The notes under the pieces were generated by a model, which saw nothing but the letters and a program-made list of their open reading frames with translations, was not told the DNA's origin and made no database searches. Both the position numbers and the translations under genes were made by a program. A stretch of 6,206 nucleotides of DNA from an uncultured bacterium (GTDB lineage: Bacteria; Bacillota; Clostridia; Oscillospirales; Oscillospiraceae): NCBI GenBank assembly GCA_905214155.1, contig CAJMLC010000116.1, forward strand, positions 1 to 6,206. Direction: 5' to 3'. This document shows, one piece after another, positions 5,125 to 6,206 of the stretch. The first letter of the stretch is position 1; each line of letters starts with the position of its first letter.

Positions 5125-5139
5125 TTTTGGAGAAAGCCT

Positions 5140-5535
5140 ATGGCAACAGCAAAAAAATTCAGCCGTAAGCGCGAAGCGATCCTGACCTGTTTGCGCGGCA
5201 CGACCTGCCATCCCACAGCCGAGTGGGTCTACCAGCAGCTCAAGCCGGAATATCCGGACCTCAGCCTCGGCACGGTCTATCGCAACCTCGCGGCCTTCAA
5301 GGCCGAGGGCGTGATCGATTCGGTCGGCGTGGTGAACGGGCTGGAGCGCTACGACGGCAACACCATCCCGCACGCCCACATCGTCTGTGAGAGCTGCGGC
5401 GCGGTGCTCGACGCGGAACGGATCGAGCTGCCGGAGGAACTGCTCACACATGTCCAGCAGGACACCGGCTGCGCCATCCGCCGCTATCAGATCAGCTTCA
5501 CCGGCGTCTGCCCAAATTGTTTGCAAAAGCACTAA
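5140..5535 (+). CDS. perR: Fur-family peroxide-responsive repressor, PerR-like
   Basis: Metal-dependent DNA-binding repressor of 131 residues. It has an N-terminal winged helix (about 8-68, with recognition segment SLGTVYRNL at 42-50) and a C-terminal dimerisation domain. The structural zinc site is C83xxC86 and C124xxC127. The regulatory-metal ligands align with B. subtilis PerR: His24 (H37), Asp72 (D85), His78 and His80 (H91, H93) and Asp91 (D104). Asp at positions 72 and 91 is what distinguishes PerR from typical Fur, and oxidation of these histidines by peroxide is the known sensing mechanism. GGAG at 5129-5132 is 7 nt before the ATG. It is followed 50 nt later by rubrerythrin, a classic PerR target, and preceded by a PerR box. 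The N-terminus is about a dozen residues shorter than in Bacillus. A Fur or Zur role is less likely but not excluded. Confidence 0.88.
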   Translation: MATAKKFSRKREAILTCLRGTTCHPTAEWVYQQLKPEYPDLSLGTVYRNLAAFKAEGVIDSVGVVNGLERYDGNTIPHAHIVCESCGAVLDAERIELPEELLTHVQQDTGCAIRRYQISFTGVCPNCLQKH

Positions 5536-5572
5536 TTTATCAATCAAAATACGAGAAAAAATCAAAAATTAC

Positions 5573-5577
5573 GGAGG
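5573..5577 (+). promoter_or_regulatory. Ribosome binding site that sets the rubrerythrin start
   Basis: GGAGG lies 8 nt before ATG 5586. A longer frame from a TTG at 5517, inside perR, is not supported. Confidence 0.85.
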
Positions 5578-5585
5578 AAATCATC

Positions 5586-6173
5586 ATGAAGAAGTTTGTT
5601 TGCAAGGTCTGCGGTTACATCTACGAAGGCGAAGCGGCCCCGGCCGAATGCCCGGTCTGTCATGCCAAGAGCAACATGTTCGAAGAGGTCAAGGGTGAGC
5701 TGAAGCTGGCCGCTGAGCACAGCTACGGCGTCTACGGCGCGACCGTCAAGAACAACCCCGACATCTCCGACACCGACAAGGCCTATATCCTCGAGCAGCT
5801 GAAGGCCAACTTCAACGGCGAGTGCTCCGAGGTCGGCATGTACCTCTGCATGGCGCGCATCGCCCATCGCGAAGGCTATCCCGAGATCGGCCTGTACTGG
5901 GAAAAGGCCGCTTATGAAGAGGCGGAGCATGCCGCAAAGTTCGCCGAGCTGCTCGGCGAGGACCTCGAGCCGAACATGAAGGCCACCACGAAGGACAACC
6001 TGGCCTGGCGTGTCGACTGCGAATTCGGCGCCACCGCAGGCAAGGTCGAGCTGGCCACCTGCGCGAAGAAGAACGGCCTCGATGCCATCCACGACACCGT
6101 CCATGAAATGGCCCGCGACGAGGCCCGTCACGGCCGCGCGCTCAAGGGTCTGCTGGAGCGCTACTTCAAGTAA
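5586..6173 (+). CDS. rbr: Reverse rubrerythrin (rubredoxin domain then diiron domain)
   Basis: Non-haem iron peroxidase of 195 residues that reduces H2O2 (and in clostridia also O2) with electrons from NADH via partner reductases; cytoplasmic. The domain order is reversed relative to classical rubrerythrin. An N-terminal rubredoxin Fe(Cys)4 site comes first (C6xxC9 and C22xxC25, residues 1-35). The ferritin-like four-helix diiron domain follows (about 65-195), with Glu79, the pair Glu112/His115 in EEAEH, Glu146, and Glu179/His182 in DEARH. The ending RALKGLLERYFK is typical of the family. It lies 50 nt after perR in an AT-rich gap with no clear promoter or terminator, so it is probably co-transcribed and induced when PerR is oxidised. 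Confidence 0.95.
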   Translation: MKKFVCKVCGYIYEGEAAPAECPVCHAKSNMFEEVKGELKLAAEHSYGVYGATVKNNPDISDTDKAYILEQLKANFNGECSEVGMYLCMARIAHREGYPEIGLYWEKAAYEEAEHAAKFAELLGEDLEPNMKATTKDNLAWRVDCEFGATAGKVELATCAKKNGLDAIHDTVHEMARDEARHGRALKGLLERYFK

Positions 6174-6174
6174 G

Positions 6175-6206
6175 ATGGAATACACGGAAAACACCGTGAT
6201 CTGCAA
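6175..6206 (+). CDS. Possible start of another gene, cut by the window edge
   Basis: An ATG one nt after the rubrerythrin stop opens a frame reading MEYTENTVIC to the window end. The tight junction suggests translational coupling within the perR-rbr operon. No good ribosome binding site is seen: the nearest GGAG, at 6155-6158, is 16 nt away. Ten codons are too few to identify a family. Confidence 0.3.
   Translation, partial: MEYTENTVIC

Noticed and set aside
6183..6198. Small hairpin CACGG/CCGTG after rubrerythrin as a terminator
   Set aside because: Only 5 bp, no T-run in view, and it would lie within a possible following reading frame.
5562..6206. Minus-strand open frame of 214 codons opposite rubrerythrin
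   Set aside because: Complement of the clear rubredoxin-diiron gene; no independent evidence.

Overview
The window looks like a chromosomal segment of a GC-rich, anaerobic, spore-forming Clostridia member, most likely in or near the Oscillospiraceae. The reasons are a T-box leader in front of tRNA-synthetase genes, a SpoIIP sporulation hydrolase, a PerR plus reverse-rubrerythrin pair typical of strict anaerobes, and short GTAGGGGCG-type palindromic repeats. Placement to family level is inference. No tRNA, rRNA, CRISPR array or transposase gene was seen.

Left half (minus strand, read right to left): a MinD-like ATPase (3099-3839) and a methylglyoxal-synthase-like protein (2638-3054) share a clear sigma-A-type promoter at 3872-3900. 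Right after the second stop codon lies a complete T-box riboswitch (about 2428-2630) with an intrinsic terminator. It controls hisS (917-2269) and then aspS (1-723, cut by the window edge). The specifier loop holds GAC (Asp) overlapping CAU (His) by one base. The T-box base that contacts the tRNA discriminator is C, which fits tRNA-Asp (G73) rather than tRNA-His (C73). Two palindromic elements sit in this operon: an inverted pair of GTAGGGGCGG repeats between the terminator and the hisS ribosome binding site, and a 126-base long imperfect hairpin filling most of the hisS-aspS gap.

Middle: a divergent control region (3840-4018) carries the minus-strand promoter, a cluster of AATT-centred palindromes, and a possible sigma-E -10 element for spoIIP.

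Right half (plus strand): spoIIP (4019-5041); then a promoter and PerR box leading into perR (5140-5535) and reverse rubrerythrin (5586-6173), an autoregulated peroxide-defence operon. A possible further gene starts at 6175 and runs off the window.

The points most worth a second look are the methylglyoxal-synthase-like protein that has lost its catalytic aspartate (His in the GGDQQ motif), the Asp/His overlap in the T-box specifier, the eukaryote-like form of HisRS, and the unexplained long hairpin between hisS and aspS. No entirely new multi-gene system is evident.
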